Notes: generated by a model not told the origin, from the sequence alone. 64,000 bases of DNA from Methylobacterium sp. DB0501 (GCF_011043735.1 NZ_JAAKGV010000030.1:1-64000); one strand, 5' to 3'. Counted from the first letter of the stretch, positions 53,618-62,902 are shown. Made by a program: numbers and translations.

Positions 53618-54909
53618 ACCAGCATTTCGCGACGCTCGGCGCCTCGCCGGACCTCAAGGTCACCCGGCTGTCCAACGGGCTCACCGTCGCCACCGAGGCG
53701 ATGCCGGGCGTCGCCACCGCGACCCTCGGGGTCTGGGTCGGCGCCGGCTCGCGCAGCGAGCGGCCGGAGGAGCACGGGCTCAGCCACCTGATCGAGCACA
53801 TGGCGTTCAAGGGCACGGCGTCCCGCACCGCCCGCCAGATCGCCGAGGACATCGAGAATGTCGGCGGCGAGATCAACGCCGCCACCAGCGTCGAGCAGAC
53901 GAGCTACACCGCCCGGGTCCTCGGCGAGGATGCCGGGGTCGCCCTCGACGTGCTCGGCGACATCCTGACCCGTTCGACCTTCGAGGCCGGCGAGCTCGCC
54001 CGCGAGAAGGGGGTGATCCTCCAGGAATACGCCGCCGTCGAGGATACGCCGGACGACGTGGTGTACGACGCCTTCACCGAGGCGGCCTTCCCCGACCAGC
54101 CCCTCGGCCGGCCGATCCTCGGGCGTCCGGAGACGATCCAGAGCTTCGACCGCGCGGCGATCGAGGCCTACCTCGCCCGCGAATACACGCCCGGCCGGAT
54201 GGTGCTGGCCGCCGCCGGCGCGGTCGAGCACGAGGCCATCGTGGCGGCGGCCGAGCGGCATTTCGGGGCGATGCCCGCGGTCGAGACGCCGGAGGCCGTG
54301 CCCGGCCAGTATCGCGGCGGCGAGCGCCGGATGCCGCGCAAGCTCGAACAGGCCAACCTGGTGCTGGGCCTGCCGGGCCTCTCGTTCCGCGACGACTCCT
54401 ACTACGCCGCGCATCTCTTCGCGCAGGTGCTCGGCGGCGGGCTGACCTCGCGGCTCTGGCACGAGGTCCGCGAGACCCGCGGCCTGGCCTACGAGATTCA
54501 TGCCTTCCACTGGCCGTTCAGCGATTGCGGCCTGTTCGGCATCGGTGCCGGCACCGCGGGCGCCGACCTGCCGGGCCTCGTCGAGGTCACGCTCGCCTGC
54601 CTGCGCGACGCCGCCGAGACCGTCGACGCAGCCGAGCTGGCCCGGGCCAAGGCCCAGCTCAAGGTGGCCCTGCTCTCGGCGCTGGAAACGCCGGGCGGGC
54701 GCATCGAGCGCGCGGCGCGCCAGCTCCTCGCCTGGGGCCGGGTGATCCCCGCCGCCGAGGTGATCGCCAAGGTCGACGCCGTCACCCCGGACGACGTGCG
54801 CGCCGCAGGCCGCGCGCTGATCGCCGGCGCGCCGACGATCGCGGCGATCGGGCCGATCAAGAAACTGCAGAGCCTCGAGGCGGTCGGTCGGGCGCTGAAG
54901 GGGGCGTGA
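53614..54909 (+). CDS. M16 family zinc peptidase (processing-peptidase-like)
   Basis: A 431-residue pitrilysin-type peptidase. The inverted zinc motif is His58-xx-Glu61-His62 in HLIEHMAFKG, with the distal Glu in the DIENVGGEINAATSVEQTSY region further on. It resembles mitochondrial processing peptidase beta and rhizobial homologs. No signal peptide is seen. Translationally coupled to thrC. Confidence 0.93.
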   Translation: MNQHFATLGASPDLKVTRLSNGLTVATEAMPGVATATLGVWVGAGSRSERPEEHGLSHLIEHMAFKGTASRTARQIAEDIENVGGEINAATSVEQTSYTARVLGEDAGVALDVLGDILTRSTFEAGELAREKGVILQEYAAVEDTPDDVVYDAFTEAAFPDQPLGRPILGRPETIQSFDRAAIEAYLAREYTPGRMVLAAAGAVEHEAIVAAAERHFGAMPAVETPEAVPGQYRGGERRMPRKLEQANLVLGLPGLSFRDDSYYAAHLFAQVLGGGLTSRLWHEVRETRGLAYEIHAFHWPFSDCGLFGIGAGTAGADLPGLVEVTLACLRDAAETVDAAELARAKAQLKVALLSALETPGGRIERAARQLLAWGRVIPAAEVIAKVDAVTPDDVRAAGRALIAGAPTIAAIGPIKKLQSLEAVGRALKGA

Positions 54910-55411
54910 TCCGCACGGCAACCCTCTCCACTCTGCGGGGCAGGGTGGCGAGCCGAGCGCGCCGGGAGAGGGAACCGCGACGGCTCGGGATATGGCGCCG
55001 TTCATGACGGGCGCGACTTCTCCGGAAACGTGATTCGCCCCTCCCGACTCCTGCCGATGCAGGGGCTATTCTCTCTCATGCCAAATCGGGCTTGCTCGAC
55101 TTGGGTGCAGGAAGAAGCCGAAGCGGGCCATGCCGCAGCGTTCCTCTCCCTGTCGACAATCAAGCCGACCTCACACCCGTCCGCCTGAACTAGGCCGAAC
55201 GGTCTAGTGTCGAGGTGCCCCCAGTCTCCGTAGAACCGACCCGCAATCGAGCGCGCGAGCGCCCGGAGGCGGGGCCTGCGCGACACCAAGGTCCGGGGAC
55301 GAGGAGACTGGCCGCTCGGCCGGCCCCACCCACGGACCAACCGTACCGGCCCCAGGGGAACAGCAGACGACGGCCGCTGCGGGCGGCCGGCGGGCAGGTC
55401 GGGCGGGAACG
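54910..55411 (+). other. 502-bp gene-free region with a partial MITE-like copy
   Basis: No convincing gene. At about 54920-54975 the bases ACTCTGCGGGGCAGGGTGGC and following resemble the inner left part of the element at 12656 (CTCTGCGGGG-AGGTGGCGAG), ending in GCCGGGAGAGGG; CCCTCTCC near its left end pairs with it. The rest holds no clear promoter. The LpxC-like gene starts at 55412 with a GGCGGGAA site. Confidence 0.5.
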
Positions 55412-56524
55412 ATGGGGCTCGGGGGCATCGCGCACTCGGCAGAGGACGGGTCGTGCGAGGCGACGCTCGGGCGCAGCGTCTCGGTGCGCGGGCCCGGGCT
55501 GCATACCGGTCGCGTCGCGCGCGTCACCCTGGCGCCCGCCCCCGCCGGCCACGGGATCCGCTTCGCGGTGCGGTGTCGCCGCACCGGCGCCCAGGCCGAC
55601 GCGGTGCCGGCCGGTACCGCCGGCTGGGTCGCGAGCCGGATGAGCACCGCCCTCGATCTCGGGCACGGGCGCAAGCTGCGCACGATCGAGCACCTGATGG
55701 CGAGCCTCGCCGCCTCCCGCATCGACAACGCCGCCATCACCGTCGAGGGAACCGAGATCCCGATCCTCGACGGGTCGGCGTCCCGCTGGTGCGCGCTCAT
55801 CGACGGGGCCGGGCGGGTGCCGCAGGCGCGGCCGCGCCACGTCCTGCGCATCCGCGCGCCCTTCCAGGTCAACGGCCTGCACGGCTTCCTGCGGGCCGAG
55901 CCGGGCGAGGATTTCACCGTCGACGTCAGCACCGACCGGCTGCCGGATTTCGGCGTGCTGCGCTGGTCGGGCCCGATCGACCCCGGCACGTTCCGCAGCG
56001 CGATCGCCCCCAGCCGCAGCTTCGGCAACGCCTCGCTGATCTGGCGTACGTTGCTCAAGACCCGGCTCGCCCGGACGCTGCTGCCGGCGGCAACGCGGGA
56101 CCGGCTGTGGGCCCGCTCGTTCACGGCGCAGACCGTGACGGGTGCCGGCCTCGATCCCGCCCCCGCGCGGCCGGACTGCCAGCACCCGATCCACCCGGAC
56201 ACGGAAGGCCGGATGCATCCCCGCGATCGCGAGCCGCTGCTGCGCGGCGCCCGCCCCGGGCGGGTGGCGATCCTCCTCGGGGGTAAGGTGCTCGGCGGGG
56301 CCCGCTTCCCGGACGAGCCGGTGCGGCACAAGATCCTCGACCTCGTCGGCGACCTCGCGCTGGCCGACCGGCCGATCCTCGGGCGCATCGTGGCCAATTG
56401 CCCGACCCACGCCCTCACCTTCGCGTTCCTGACCGAGCTGATGCGTCATCCGGAATGCTGGGAGATCGTCCCGCTCGCCGAGGTCGGCGGCCGCACCGAT
56501 CGTGGAGAGACCGGCGCAACTTGA
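55412..56524 (+). CDS. LpxC-like UDP-3-O-acyl-GlcNAc deacetylase paralog with large insertion
   Basis: A 370-residue LpxC relative. Zinc and catalytic residues are kept: Glu93-His94 in TIEHLMASLA, His306 and Asp310 in RHKILDLVGD, and His333 in THALTFAFL; GPGLHTG at 28-33 matches the N-terminal motif. Between SRSFG (201-205) and VRHK (304-307) there are about 98 residues instead of about 43, and the usual GLA-GGS-DNAVVLD block is replaced by an Arg-rich, His/Pro-rich segment. It is not beside ftsZ or other division genes, where true lpxC usually lies. It may act on another N-acetyl sugar or be a second deacetylase. Confidence 0.8.
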   Translation: MGLGGIAHSAEDGSCEATLGRSVSVRGPGLHTGRVARVTLAPAPAGHGIRFAVRCRRTGAQADAVPAGTAGWVASRMSTALDLGHGRKLRTIEHLMASLAASRIDNAAITVEGTEIPILDGSASRWCALIDGAGRVPQARPRHVLRIRAPFQVNGLHGFLRAEPGEDFTVDVSTDRLPDFGVLRWSGPIDPGTFRSAIAPSRSFGNASLIWRTLLKTRLARTLLPAATRDRLWARSFTAQTVTGAGLDPAPARPDCQHPIHPDTEGRMHPRDREPLLRGARPGRVAILLGGKVLGGARFPDEPVRHKILDLVGDLALADRPILGRIVANCPTHALTFAFLTELMRHPECWEIVPLAEVGGRTDRGETGAT

Positions 56525-56698
56525 TTTGGCCGCAAAGCGGAGCGATCGAAGCCCATCGACGGCCGCGCTCGCGGACGGCAGGGGAGATCCAGGGCCTCCG
56601 CCTTGCTCGGATGCTGGCGCGTCAGTACGGTCCGGCACCCTCTCCCGAGCCGCCCCCGTGACCGTGGCCGCCCCCGTCCGGTCGGAAGACCCCGAAGC

Positions 56699-59581
56699 TT
56701 GCGCACGTACTCACTCGTCCTCGCCTGCCTCGCCGCCCTCGCCGGGCTGCTCCTCTCCGTGCCGCAGGCCCGCGCGGTCGAGGCCGTGCGCGTCACCCTC
56801 GACTCGCAGGCCATCGACCTCACGCCGGCGATCGAGCGCTACCGCTCGGACGGCGACCTGATCCAGATCTCCACTGCGCCGGGCAAGGACGGCATCGTGC
56901 GGCGCATCGCCGTGAAGGCGCGCGAGACCGGCGCGCGGCCGGACTGGATGGTGTTCGCCCTCACCAACGACACCGACGAGCAGATCGACCGCCTGCTGGT
57001 GGCCCCGCATTTCCGCCTCGTCGGCTCGGGCGTGGTCTGGCCCGATCTCGGCGGCTCGCGCATCGCGGCGATCACCGCGAGCCAGGGCATCCGGCCCGAG
57101 CGCGACGAGAGCCCGGATGCCGACCAGTTCGTCATCACGCTCGACCCGGGCACGACGGTCACCTTCGTGGCCGAGCTGCGCACCCCCAACGTACCGCAGG
57201 TCTATCTCTGGGACCAGGACGCCTACCGCAAGAAGGCGACCGGGCTGACCCTCTACAAGGGCATCATCATCGGGATCGCCGGGCTGCTGGCCCTGTTCCT
57301 GACCATCGTGTTCGTGGTCAAGGGTGCCATCATCTTTCCGGCCGCGGCGGCGCTCGCCTGGGCGGTACTGGCCTATGCTTGCATCGATTTCGGGTTCTTC
57401 CAGAGAATTTTCCCGGTCACGGAGGCTGCGGAGCGGATCTACCGCGCCTCCGCCGAAGCGGTGCTGGGCGCGACGCTGCTGGTCTTCTTGTTTGCCTATC
57501 TCAACCTCGCCCGCTGGCACGTGCGCTACAGCCACGTCGCGCTGATCTGGCTGCTGTTCCTCGGCGGCCTCGTCGGCCTCGCCGTGATCGACCCGCCGGT
57601 GGCGGCGGGCGTCGCCCGGATCTCGATCGCCACGGTGGCGGGAATCGGCCTGCTGCTGGTCGTCTATCTGGCGATCCACAACGGCTACGACCGGGCGATC
57701 CTGCTGATCCCGACCTGGCTCCTGCTGCTGGCCTGGGTGGTGGCGGCGGGTTTCGCCATCACCGGCCAGCTCCACAACGACCTCGTCCAGCCGGCCCTCA
57801 TCGGCGGCCTCGTGCTGATCGTGATGCTGATCGGCTTCACGGTGCTCCAGCACGCCTTCGCGGGCGGCGGCTTGGGCAACAGCCTGGTTTCCGACACCGA
57901 GCGCCGGGCGCTGGCGCTCACCGGCGCCGGCGACGTGGTGTTCGACTGGGACGTGCCGGGCGACCGGGTCTTCGCCGGCCCCGAGATCGAGGGGCAGCTC
58001 GGCCTGAAGCGCGGGGCGCTGGAGGGACCGCAGGCGAACTGGCTCTCCCTCCTCCACCCCTTCGACGTCGAGCGCTACTCGGCGGCCCTCGACACCGTGA
58101 TCGAGGAGCGACGCGGCCGGATCTCCCAGGATTTCCGCCTGCGCTCGGCTGCCGGCCCGTATTACTGGTTCCGCCTGAAGGCGCGGCCGGTCATCGGCAC
58201 CGACGGCGAGGTGGTGCGCATCGTCGGCACCATCGCGGACGTGACCGAAGCGAAGATCGCCGAGGAGCGGCTGCTGCACGACGCGGTGCACGACAACCTC
58301 ACCGGGCTGCCCAACCGCGAATTGTTCCACGACCGGCTCGACGCCGCGCTCGCCCTGGCGAGCCAGGACCCGCGCCTGAAGCCCACCCTGTTCGTGGTCG
58401 ACATCGACCGCTTCAAGCAGGTCAACGACGCGATCGGCCTCTCGGCGGGCGATTCGATCCTGCTGACGCTGTCGCGCCGCCTCAACCGCCTGCTTCGCCC
58501 GCAGGACACCCTCGCCCGCGTCGCCGGCGACGAGTTCGCGGTGATCCTGCTCTCCGAGCGCGACCCCGACCGGATCATCGCCTTCGCCGACAGCATCCGC
58601 CGGGCGATCACCACCCCGATCACCTATGCCGACCGGGAGATCTTCCTGACGCCCTCGATCGGCGTCGCCCTGCACGAGGCGGGTGCGGTGGTGAAGCGCG
58701 ACGACGTGATCAAGAACGCCGAGCTCGCCATGATCAACGGCAAGCGCCAGGGCGGCGACCGGATCGAGGTCTACCGCCCGACCATGCGCTCCGACCGCGG
58801 CGAGCGGATGATGCTGGAGAGCGACCTGCGCCGGGCGCTGGAGCGCAACGAGATCAAGGTTCTGTTCCAGCCGATCGTGCGCCTGGAGGACCGCACGGTC
58901 GCGGGCTTCGAGACGGTGTTGCGATGGGACCACCCGCGCCTCGGCCGCGTCGCCCCTCAGGTCTTCCTGCCGATCGCCGAGGAATCGGGCCTCATCGTCA
59001 ATCTCGGCGTCTTCGCGCTCGAACGCACCGCGGCGGAACTGGCCGCGTGGCAGCAGGCACTCGTCGTCGAGCCGCCGATCTTCGCTTCGGTCAACCTGTC
59101 CTCGCGCCAATTGCTGCGCCACGACCTGCTCCACGACGTGAAGACCGTGCTCGCCCGCACCGGCGTCGCCCCCGGCTCGCTCAAGCTCGAGCTGACCGAG
59201 GCCCTGGTGATGGAGAACCCGGAATACGCCGCCCAGATGCTCGCCCGCATCCACGAACTCGGCGCGGGCCTGTGCCTCGACGATTTCGGCACCGGCTACT
59301 CGGCGCTGACCTACATGCAGCGCTTCCCCTTCGACACGATCAAGATCGACCAGTCCTTCGTGCGCCAGATGGCCAACGGCCGCTCCGGCATCCTGCGCTC
59401 GATCGTCCGGATGGCCCAGGAACTCGGCCTCGAGATCGTCGCCGAGGGCGCCGAGTCGGAGGCCGACGCCCTGGCGCTGGCCGAGGTCGGCTGCGACTAC
59501 GCGCAAGGCTTCGCTTTCGGCGAGCCGATGTCGATCCTGCAGGCGCGGCAGCTGGTGGGGGCGGCGCCGGAGGCGGCGTGA
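56699..59581 (+). CDS. Membrane PAS-GGDEF-EAL cyclic-di-GMP protein
   Basis: About 960 residues. A signal-like helix (about 7-26) is followed by a periplasmic domain (to about 185), a block of roughly seven membrane helices (about 187-400), a PAS domain (about 420-535), GGDEF (about 540-700) with AGDEF at 609-613, and EAL (about 710-955). The EAL motif reads ETV (Glu738), but NLSSRQLL, ELTEALVMENPE, DDFGTGYSAL, KIDQSFV and EGAES are kept, so phosphodiesterase activity is likely. A TTG at 56699 is the preferred start; no ATG is near and a TTG at 56603 is possible. Confidence 0.87.
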   Translation: MRTYSLVLACLAALAGLLLSVPQARAVEAVRVTLDSQAIDLTPAIERYRSDGDLIQISTAPGKDGIVRRIAVKARETGARPDWMVFALTNDTDEQIDRLLVAPHFRLVGSGVVWPDLGGSRIAAITASQGIRPERDESPDADQFVITLDPGTTVTFVAELRTPNVPQVYLWDQDAYRKKATGLTLYKGIIIGIAGLLALFLTIVFVVKGAIIFPAAAALAWAVLAYACIDFGFFQRIFPVTEAAERIYRASAEAVLGATLLVFLFAYLNLARWHVRYSHVALIWLLFLGGLVGLAVIDPPVAAGVARISIATVAGIGLLLVVYLAIHNGYDRAILLIPTWLLLLAWVVAAGFAITGQLHNDLVQPALIGGLVLIVMLIGFTVLQHAFAGGGLGNSLVSDTERRALALTGAGDVVFDWDVPGDRVFAGPEIEGQLGLKRGALEGPQANWLSLLHPFDVERYSAALDTVIEERRGRISQDFRLRSAAGPYYWFRLKARPVIGTDGEVVRIVGTIADVTEAKIAEERLLHDAVHDNLTGLPNRELFHDRLDAALALASQDPRLKPTLFVVDIDRFKQVNDAIGLSAGDSILLTLSRRLNRLLRPQDTLARVAGDEFAVILLSERDPDRIIAFADSIRRAITTPITYADREIFLTPSIGVALHEAGAVVKRDDVIKNAELAMINGKRQGGDRIEVYRPTMRSDRGERMMLESDLRRALERNEIKVLFQPIVRLEDRTVAGFETVLRWDHPRLGRVAPQVFLPIAEESGLIVNLGVFALERTAAELAAWQQALVVEPPIFASVNLSSRQLLRHDLLHDVKTVLARTGVAPGSLKLELTEALVMENPEYAAQMLARIHELGAGLCLDDFGTGYSALTYMQRFPFDTIKIDQSFVRQMANGRSGILRSIVRMAQELGLEIVAEGAESEADALALAEVGCDYAQGFAFGEPMSILQARQLVGAAPEAA

Positions 59582-59995
59582 CAATCGTTCGACGCGGACG
59601 GCAAGGCCGCTTTCTTCGCAGATGGACGTCTTGCCCCGCGCGGCCCCCTTTCATGCCAAGAATTCAGTTCGCCTTGAATCCGATGCGCATCAAAACGTAC
59701 AGTTTCAAGTTTTCTTCCTCATTTATACGCTCTCTTTGGAGAGAGGATGCATGTGTCTAGCGACATATATTGAATATCAATTGACTATATGATTGCGAAA
59801 GCAGCCGCATCGAGAATGGAAATCCGCGGAAATTTCATATGTGCTTGCTACTGGCTCGATAGACTTAGCGCGTCGACGGAGTCTCACCCCGACCGCGACG
59901 GCGACGGGATCTAAACTCTATCCCTGCCCGCCGGTCACGCCGCTCCGCCGCGATAATGAAAGGAGCAAGACCGGGGATCGGCGTTGTGTGGCGAA
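59582..59995. other. 414-bp AT-rich gene-free region
   Basis: From about 59650 to 59870 the base composition is markedly AT-richer than anywhere else in the window, with many short runs such as TATATTGAATATCAATTGAC and TTTCAAGTTTTC. I see no gene with normal codon bias. It could hold promoters or a binding site for a nucleoid protein, or be foreign DNA. It separates two convergent genes. Confidence 0.6.
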
Positions 59996-60376
59996 TCAGA
60001 TTCGCCCGCCCCCCACCGGCTCCATGCACAACGCCCCCAACGCCTCCACCAGACGGTCCGGGTTCAGCGGCTTCCGCAGGATCGGCAGATCCGGCCACAT
60101 CAGCCGCATCGCGCGCGGCAGGACGCCGCCGGTGCAGATCAGGACCGGGACGCCCTTGGCGATCAGGCATTCGGCGGTCGGGGTCGCCTCGCCGTCGGCG
60201 AGGTTGAGGTCGAGGATCGCGACGTCGATCTCCTCGAAGTCGATGAGCGCCAGGGCCTCGCGGTTGGTGCGAGCCGGGCCGACGGCGTGGGCGTTCGAGC
60301 CGGTGACGATCTCGGTCAGTTCCAGGGCGACCAGCGCCTCGTCCTCGACGATCAGCACCCGTCGTCCGTCCAGCAT
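59996..60376 (-). CDS. Single-domain response regulator
   Basis: A 126-residue CheY-like receiver. Acidic pocket Glu11-Asp12, phospho-acceptor Asp56 in AILDLNLAD, and Lys in PILRKPLN. It is similar in pattern to the receiver at 34936 (VGPA and AILD-N-A blocks) and of the subtype that pairs with HWE/HisKA_2 kinases. GGAG precedes the ATG. No output domain or adjacent kinase. Confidence 0.87.
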   Translation of the reverse strand: MLDGRRVLIVEDEALVALELTEIVTGSNAHAVGPARTNREALALIDFEEIDVAILDLNLADGEATPTAECLIAKGVPVLICTGGVLPRAMRLMWPDLPILRKPLNPDRLVEALGALCMEPVGGGRI

Positions 60377-60593
60377 CGCGATCTCCGTGGGTTCCGGGCC
60401 GGGCGAATCATTGCTCGGATCCGGGTGCCGGGGCGAGAGTGTGACGGCGGCTCCGCCCGGTCAATCACGCGAATGCGTTCCACTCGTTTAAACCGTCCTT
60501 AACCATGACGACAGCATCGTCGGCCTGGCCGTGAGCGGATGCGGCGCACCCCCCAGGGTGCGGTCCGGACGGTTGAGGCGCGGAGAAGCGGCG

Positions 60594-60971
60594 ATGGGCG
60601 AGGCGGCGTGGAGCATCACGGACCAGGATCGGACCGGTCCGGATCGCCAGGAGCGGAGCGGCCCGGATTTCGATCTGGTGCGGCGCCTGCTCCTGCCGCC
60701 GGGCTGGCTCGGGCCGCGGCCCTACCGGCTGCCCCCGCCCGACGAGATGGAGGCCGAGGAGATCGACGATCTCGTGGCCCAGCTCGAGGCCGAGAACAAG
60801 GTGATGAAGGCGGTGCTGCGCTCCGAGCGCGAGATGGCGGCGGAGCTGCGCGCCCAGGTGGCGGCTTTGTCGACCCGGCAGGCGGACGGCGAGGACGCTC
60901 AGGACGACCTGCGCGCCGATCGCGACCGCTGGGCCGGCCTGGTCGAGCGCCTGCTGTTCGCCACACGGTGA
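60594..60971 (+). CDS. Small coiled-coil hypothetical protein
   Basis: A 125-residue protein. Residues about 55-115 form a heptad-like helix (EAEEIDDLVAQLEAENKVMK and following) that should be a coiled coil; the N-terminal 50 residues are disordered (Asp/Arg/Gly/Pro). GGAGAAG precedes the ATG at 60594. It is 64 bp before the next gene on the same strand. Function unknown. Confidence 0.65.
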   Translation: MGEAAWSITDQDRTGPDRQERSGPDFDLVRRLLLPPGWLGPRPYRLPPPDEMEAEEIDDLVAQLEAENKVMKAVLRSEREMAAELRAQVAALSTRQADGEDAQDDLRADRDRWAGLVERLLFATR

Positions 60972-61035
60972 ACCGGCGCGCGGCCCGTTCCATCGCATCC
61001 CACGCCCTGCTGCCCGAAGTTGCACGGAGACGGCC

Positions 61036-62028
61036 ATGAGCCCCCGCTGCTCGCTCGTCGTCAACGGCAAGCCCGTCCGTGTGGCGACCGGCGATACGCC
61101 CCTCGATTCCGCCCTGCCGCGCAACGTCGCCGCGGGCCGCGACGGCCTGATCCAGGATTCCCAGCTGGAGGTGCGCCACCAGGACGCCCTGCCGCGCCTG
61201 CGCAACACCAGCCGCGCCCGGCCCCGCCTCGGCGACGGCGCCGCGACCCGGCCGGGCCCCGCCCCCTCGCCGCTCGCCGTCCTCCGGACGGTGAAGCGCG
61301 CCGGCACGCTCCTGTCCGCCACCCCGCTCTCCGGCGCGGTGATGGAGGTGGTGGTGACGGTCTCGCGCAGCCTCGACGTCGCCCCCGGCCAGGCGGTCGA
61401 GGTCGGCTTCGCGGGGCTGCCCGCCCGGCCCTACTGCCCGACCCAGCGTATCGACGGCAATACCGAGCTCAACGAACTCGTCTTCCACCTGCGGCGCGAT
61501 GTCGGGGCGCTCGGACCCGCCCTCGGCGAGGCGGTGCTGCCCGGCCACGTCGTGCGGATCAAGGGACCGGCCGGCGGCACGCCGTACCGGCCCGGGCCGG
61601 GCCGCCTCATCCTGGTCTCGGCCGAGACCGGCTTCGCGCCGATCTGGGCCATTGCCCGGGCGGCGCGCCACCTCGAGATCGCCCGCGAAATGGTGGTGGT
61701 GGCGGGCGCGGCCGATGCCGACGACCTCTACATGCGCCCCGGCCTCGACTGGCTGCGCGGGACCGGCGTGCAGCAGATCACGCTGGCGGCGAGCCGCGAC
61801 CGTCGTGGCCGGGCCGACGTGCGCCACGGCCCGGTCACCGCCCACCTGCCGTCCTTGCGCGGCAGCGACACCGTCCACGTCGCCGGCCCGCCGGACATCG
61901 TGCGGGCGGTCGAGCGGCTGTGCGACAGCGTCGGCGCGGTCTGCGCCGCCCTGCCCTTCCTGCCTTCGCGCAGCCGCGCCCGGAGCCTCGTCACGCCGGG
62001 GGATACCGGCGCGCAGTTCGGGCTCTGA
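61036..62028 (+). CDS. Ferredoxin-reductase-like flavoprotein lacking 2Fe-2S cysteines
   Basis: A 330-residue protein shaped like a plant-type ferredoxin plus ferredoxin-reductase fusion. The N-terminus SLVVNGKPVRVATGDTPLDSAL looks like the start of a 2Fe-2S domain, but the cysteine loop is replaced by GRDGLIQDSQLEVRHQ, so no cluster can form. The reductase part keeps RPYCPTQ (FAD, RxYS type) and VSAETGFAPIWAIARAA (degenerate NAD(P) glycine loop). GGAG precedes the ATG. It may be a redox-dead adaptor or an enzyme with altered electron route. Confidence 0.8.
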   Translation: MSPRCSLVVNGKPVRVATGDTPLDSALPRNVAAGRDGLIQDSQLEVRHQDALPRLRNTSRARPRLGDGAATRPGPAPSPLAVLRTVKRAGTLLSATPLSGAVMEVVVTVSRSLDVAPGQAVEVGFAGLPARPYCPTQRIDGNTELNELVFHLRRDVGALGPALGEAVLPGHVVRIKGPAGGTPYRPGPGRLILVSAETGFAPIWAIARAARHLEIAREMVVVAGAADADDLYMRPGLDWLRGTGVQQITLAASRDRRGRADVRHGPVTAHLPSLRGSDTVHVAGPPDIVRAVERLCDSVGAVCAALPFLPSRSRARSLVTPGDTGAQFGL

Positions 62029-62038
62029 GCCGGCGCGC

Positions 62039-62902
62039 CTATCTCAGCTCGGAGACGGGCACCGGGTAGGCGTGCGGCCGCCCGGCCAGCATCGCGTCGA
62101 TCAGCGCCAGCACCTCGGGCCGTCCGACATTCGCCGCCTGCTCGAACGGCGTCCAGGTCTGGTGGAAATCCAGCGCGGCGAAGACCTCGCGGTAGCGGGT
62201 CAGCTCGGCATGGGTCAGCGGCACGCCGCGCACGAAGGCCTTGTGGGCCGAGATCGTCAGCGCCTCGCGCGGGTTCTCCGGGTTCAACTCGAATTTCAGC
62301 GCATCGCCGCAGAACACGATGCCGCGGCTCGCGTCGTGCAGCACGGCATGGCCGTCGAAATGGCCGGCGGTGCGGTGGAGCGTGAGCCCCGGCAGCGGCT
62401 CCAGGACGTCGTCGTAGGGCCAGGAGACCTGGAGCGCCGCGCTCCAGGTGAAATCGGCGGCCGGCAGGCACAGCTCGGGATCGAAGCGGTCCTGAAGCTG
62501 GGGCAGCGCACCGTAGCTGTGAGGATGCGAGGCCGAGAGCATCGCCATGCCGCCCAGGGCTTCGATGTGGTCGAGCGCCGCGGCACTGAAGACCGGGCAG
62601 CCCTCGAAGCCCATGTTGCCCCGGGGCGTGACGATCAGGTAGGCGCTCGGCCCGATGCCGGTGACCGGCTCGTTCCAGAACTTCCACACCCCCGGCTCGA
62701 CCTCCCTCCAGTGACACGGGAACGATCTTTGGGCCTCCGCGACATCCCGGAAGCGCCATCCGTCCTGCGGCACGACGTGGCGGGCATCGAGGCACATCGG
62801 GCAGCTCGGCGGCGCCGCGAAGTGGCGCTGCCAGAAGCCGCAATTGTCGCAGACGAAGCTGGGCAGCTTGAGGGCGCCCGCGAAGGGCAGGTAACCGGGC
62901 AC
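62039..62902 (-). CDS. MBL-fold protein with N-terminal rubredoxin-like zinc ribbon
   Basis: A 287-residue protein. Residues about 17-37 hold CDNCGFWQRHFAAPPSCPMC, a rubredoxin-like zinc ribbon. The rest looks like a metallo-beta-lactamase fold: ASHPHSYGALP in the place of HxHxDH, AGHFDGHAVLHD for the next His, and VFCGDALKFEL for the bridging Asp. The first motif lacks the Asp and last His of the second metal site. The GTG start at 62902 has AGG upstream. It converges with the flavoprotein gene 10 bp away; the two may be functionally linked. Confidence 0.75.
   Translation of the reverse strand: MPGYLPFAGALKLPSFVCDNCGFWQRHFAAPPSCPMCLDARHVVPQDGWRFRDVAEAQRSFPCHWREVEPGVWKFWNEPVTGIGPSAYLIVTPRGNMGFEGCPVFSAAALDHIEALGGMAMLSASHPHSYGALPQLQDRFDPELCLPAADFTWSAALQVSWPYDDVLEPLPGLTLHRTAGHFDGHAVLHDASRGIVFCGDALKFELNPENPREALTISAHKAFVRGVPLTHAELTRYREVFAALDFHQTWTPFEQAANVGRPEVLALIDAMLAGRPHAYPVPVSELR

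Noticed and set aside
58523..58537. AGDEF instead of GGDEF as a sign of an inactive cyclase
   Set aside because: AGDEF variants are known in active diguanylate cyclases, so this change alone says nothing about activity.
59793..60491. Open frame across the AT-rich region and over the response regulator
   Set aside because: It is antisense to the receiver gene for most of its length and has no domain signature.
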